DNA of 14,768 nt from a bacterium (lineage in GTDB: Bacteria; Bacillota; Clostridia; Christensenellales; CAG-138). Under the pieces are notes generated by a model, which was not told where the DNA came from, searched no databases, and saw only the letters and a list, made by a program, of their open reading frames with translations. The DNA lies in assembly GCA_029218485.1 (NCBI GenBank), contig JAQXRK010000259.1, positions 1 through 14,768 on the forward strand, in the 5' to 3' direction. The first letter of the stretch is position 1. Each line of letters starts with the position of its first letter. Made by a program: the position numbers and the translations under genes. Shown piece after piece: positions 12,636-14,768 of the stretch.

Positions 12636-14432
12636 TCAGTCGTGAAGCAGAACGGCCTTGATGCGGCGAACGCCCGCCGAAGAGGCCTCTTCCTTCTTGA
12701 TGATGAACTTGCCGAGCTCGCCCGTGTGCTGCACATGCGGCCCGCCGCAGATCTCCTTGCTGTAGCCGGGGACGGTGTACACCTTGACCTTGGCGCCATA
12801 GCGGTTTTCAAAGAGTCCGATCGCGCCGGCAGCCTTGGCTTCCTCGACCGTCATTTCCTCACAGGTCACCGTCACATCCGCCTGAATGGCTTCATTGACG
12901 AATGCTTCCACCTCGCGCAGCTCCTCCGGCGTGACCTTCCGGCCAAAGCTGAAGTCAAAGCGCAGGCGTTCCGCCGTGATGTTGCTGCCGCGCTGCGAAA
13001 CGGTGTTGTCGTTGAGCACCTTGCGAAGCCCTGCCTGCAGCAGGTGCGTCGCCGTGTGCAGCGCCGTGGTGGCCTCGGTGTTGTCGGCCAGTCCGCCCTT
13101 GAAGCGCTGCTCCGCACCGGCATGCGATTTCTCCTGGTGCGCGCGGAACGCTGCGGCAAATCCCTCTTCATCGACCGTGAAGCCCTGCTCCGCCGCCAAC
13201 TCCTTGGTGAACTCAATCGGGAAACCAAAGGTGTCGTAGAGGTGGAATGCGGACGGACCGTCGATGCGCTTGTCCGTCAGCTGCGTGCTGAGCCGCGCAA
13301 ACTCCTTGATGCCCTTCTTGAGGGCGGAGGCAAAGCGCTGCTCCTCCTTGTTGAGCTCTGCAATGATCGTTTCCTTGGCGTCGGCCAGCTCATGATAGAA
13401 CTCGCCGTACTGATCGATCACGGCCTCGGCAATGATGTGCAGGCTGCCGTCGGGGATACCGAGCTGCATGGCATAGCGGATAGCGCGGCGGATGAGGCGG
13501 CGCAGGATATAGCCTTGATCCACGTTCGACGGCGTGACGGGGCGGCGGTCGCCCAGCAGGAACGTCGCGGAGCGCACATGGTCTGCGACGATGCGGAAGG
13601 CGCGCGTCGTTTCCGGGTCATCGTGATATTGCTTGCCGGAGAGCCGTGCGATGGCGGCGAGAATGCCGGAGAAGGCGTCCGTATCATAAACGCTCTCCAC
13701 ACCCTGCAGCGTGGCGATCGTGCGGTCGAGGCCCATGCCGGTGTCCACGTTCTTCTGGGCGAGCGGCTCGAACACGCCGTCCGCTACCTTATTATACTCC
13801 ATGAACACGTTGTTCCAGATCTCCAGGTACTTGCCGCAGTCGCAGCCCGCCTTGCAGTCCGGGCCGCAGGGCTCTCTGCCGGTATCGTAGAAGATCTCGG
13901 TGTCGGGGCCGCATGGGCCGGTCTGTCCCGCGGGTCCCCACCAGTTGTTCTTCTTGGGGAGGTAGACGATGTGCGAGGGATCCACGCCCATCTCCACCCA
14001 GCGGTCATGGGCAACGGTATCCTGCGGTGCATCGCTGTCGCCGGCAAAGCAGGTGAAGTACAGCTTGTCCGGGTCGATGCCAAGCCACTCCTCGCTGGTC
14101 AGGAACTCCCAAGAGAACGCAATGGATTCCTTCTTGAAATAATCGCCCAGGGACCAGTTGCCGAGCATTTCAAAGAACGTGCAGTGCGAGGTATCGCCCA
14201 CCTCATCGATGTCGCCGGTCCGCAGACATTTCTGTACATCCGCAAGCCGGACGCCCTCGGGATGCTTCTCGCCCATCAGATAGGGAACGAGCGGATGCAT
14301 GCCGGCCGTGGTGAACAGAACGGTCGGGTCGTTCTCGGGAATCAGGGAAGCGCTCTCAATGATGGCGTGCCCCTTGGAACGAAAGAAGTCCAGATAGAGC
14401 TGGCGCAGCTCCTTGGAGGTCAATGCTTTCAT
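12636..14432 (-). CDS. alaS: Alanine--tRNA ligase, short form lacking the C-terminal DHHA1 region
   Basis: A 598-residue AlaRS, which charges tRNA-Ala and clears mischarged Ser/Gly. The class II catalytic domain (1 to about 245) has TFFEMLGNWSLGDYF, WWGPAGQTGPCGPDTE and DTGMGLDR. A cysteine cluster C189-x3-C193-x3-C197-x-C199 precedes KYLEIWNNVFMEYN. The tRNA-binding middle has LRRLIRRAIRYA. The editing domain keeps all four zinc-site residues: His459 and His463 (HTATH), and Cys562 and His566 (CGGPH). The protein ends about 32 residues later at RRIKAVLLHD, whereas usual bacterial AlaRS (about 870 residues) continues into a coiled coil and DHHA1 domain. No remnant of that region follows in any frame. 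The start is ATG at 14432 with AAGGAG upstream; a longer frame exists but lacks a ribosome site. Confidence 0.95.
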   Translation of the reverse strand: MKALTSKELRQLYLDFFRSKGHAIIESASLIPENDPTVLFTTAGMHPLVPYLMGEKHPEGVRLADVQKCLRTGDIDEVGDTSHCTFFEMLGNWSLGDYFKKESIAFSWEFLTSEEWLGIDPDKLYFTCFAGDSDAPQDTVAHDRWVEMGVDPSHIVYLPKKNNWWGPAGQTGPCGPDTEIFYDTGREPCGPDCKAGCDCGKYLEIWNNVFMEYNKVADGVFEPLAQKNVDTGMGLDRTIATLQGVESVYDTDAFSGILAAIARLSGKQYHDDPETTRAFRIVADHVRSATFLLGDRRPVTPSNVDQGYILRRLIRRAIRYAMQLGIPDGSLHIIAEAVIDQYGEFYHELADAKETIIAELNKEEQRFASALKKGIKEFARLSTQLTDKRIDGPSAFHLYDTFGFPIEFTKELAAEQGFTVDEEGFAAAFRAHQEKSHAGAEQRFKGGLADNTEATTALHTATHLLQAGLRKVLNDNTVSQRGSNITAERLRFDFSFGRKVTPEELREVEAFVNEAIQADVTVTCEEMTVEEAKAAGAIGLFENRYGAKVKVYTVPGYSKEICGGPHVQHTGELGKFIIKKEEASSAGVRRIKAVLLHD

Positions 14433-14471
14433 ACGGTCTTTACTCCTTGTAAACCAAACTTTCCAATTTGC

Positions 14472-14510
14472 ATTATATAATAGGATACCGTAACGAAAAG
14501 CGCTTGTCAA
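14472..14510 (-). promoter_or_regulatory. Promoter region for alaS
   Basis: On the minus strand there is a perfect TTGACA (14505-14510). A 17-base spacer leads to TATCCT (14482-14487), and overlapping better -10 matches TATTAT and TATAAT lie just downstream (14472-14482). The leader would be only about 40 bases, too short for a T-box. Which -10 is used is uncertain. Confidence 0.6.
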
Positions 14511-14530
14511 CGAGAGCTTCCAAACGAAAT

Positions 14531-14594
14531 CGAAAAGATTTTTGATAAAAATTCAAAAAAAGGTGTTGACATTCATGAATCCGTTTGCTATACT
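14531..14594 (+). promoter_or_regulatory. Strong rRNA-operon promoter with AT-rich upstream element
   Basis: TTGACA at 14566-14571, a 17-base spacer, and TATACT at 14589-14594. Directly upstream, about 14531-14562 is nearly all A and T with A-tracts, as in an UP element that contacts the RNA polymerase alpha subunits. The sequence after it is an rRNA leader, not a protein gene. Confidence 0.88.
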
Positions 14595-14599
14595 ACAGA

Positions 14600-14768
14600 A
14601 GCTGTCGCGAGGGACGCGAGCGAGCGGGCCTGAGAGGGCAGCGAGGAGCACCTTGAAAACTATATAGTGCAGAGCGCAAACCGAGTAAAATCGGGATGCG
14701 AAGAACAAGCCAGTAAGAATCGGAAACGATTCAAGAAACGCAATGAAATTGAGACGACCAAGCGAAGA
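14600..14768 (+). ncRNA. Pre-rRNA leader of an rrn operon (16S lies beyond the window)
   Basis: After the strong promoter comes a non-coding leader that contains CACCTTGAAAACTATATAG (about 14651-14669), similar to the CTTTGAAAACT element found before 16S rRNA genes in many Firmicutes. It also has small stems (TCGCG 14605-14609 with CGCGA 14615-14619) and purine-rich sequence to the edge. The 16S 5' end is not reached. It was recognised by motif and context only. Confidence 0.75.

Noticed and set aside
12396..14480. A 694-codon open frame on the plus strand opposite alaS
   Set aside because: It is a GC-driven shadow of alaS. It has no ribosome site, no recognisable family, and composition that mirrors the AlaRS codons.
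14433..14510. Possible T-box leader for alaS
   Set aside because: The leader is only about 40-75 bases, and there is no T-box sequence or terminator between promoter and start.

Overview
The window comes from a GC-rich (about 60% by eye), Gram-positive-type genome, most likely an endospore-forming member of the Clostridia. The grounds are a YunB-type sporulation gene, a CarD regulator next to a YacL-type PIN/TRAM protein, the order rpmH-rnpA-yidD-yidC-jag-mnmE, strong Shine-Dalgarno sites, several TTG/GTG starts and a Clostridia-like pre-16S leader at the right edge. It is almost entirely chromosomal housekeeping DNA. I see no phage, insertion sequence, CRISPR array, tRNA gene or toxin-antitoxin pair.

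Layout, plus strand, 1-9980: a PHP-domain phosphoesterase and yunB; a divergent PRPP synthetase (prs) with its own extended -10 promoter and a strong terminator; a membrane protein made of two DUF1294-like halves; a gene-poor stretch ending in a consensus promoter; carD and a YacL-like gene; a second consensus promoter driving rpmH (L34, 44 aa), then a strong hairpin terminator, then rnpA, yidD, yidC and jag/khpB; a structured, apparently non-coding stretch; and mnmE, closed by a bidirectional terminator.

Minus strand, 10122-14432: alaS (first in transcription order, nearest the right edge), a 340-base spacer, then an MFS transporter and a lipoprotein N-acetylmuramoyl-L-alanine amidase that form a tight two-gene operon. 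The alanyl-tRNA synthetase is a short form: it stops just after the editing domain and lacks the C-terminal coiled-coil/DHHA1 region. Divergent from alaS at the right edge is a strong rRNA-type promoter with an AT-rich upstream element and about 175 bases of pre-rRNA leader. The 16S gene should lie just outside the window.

How the genes fit together: rpmH, rnpA, yidD, yidC and jag supply ribosomal protein L34, tRNA processing and membrane-protein insertion. mnmE modifies tRNA wobble uridines, alaS charges tRNA-Ala, prs feeds nucleotide synthesis, and carD probably tunes RNA polymerase at strong promoters such as the rRNA promoter in this window. I found no convincing wholly new system. The most unusual points are the truncated AlaRS with a four-cysteine cluster, the hairpin lodged between the Shine-Dalgarno and start codon of the yacL-like gene, the terminator splitting rpmH from rnpA, the tandem DUF1294 protein, and the hairpin-rich spacer before mnmE.
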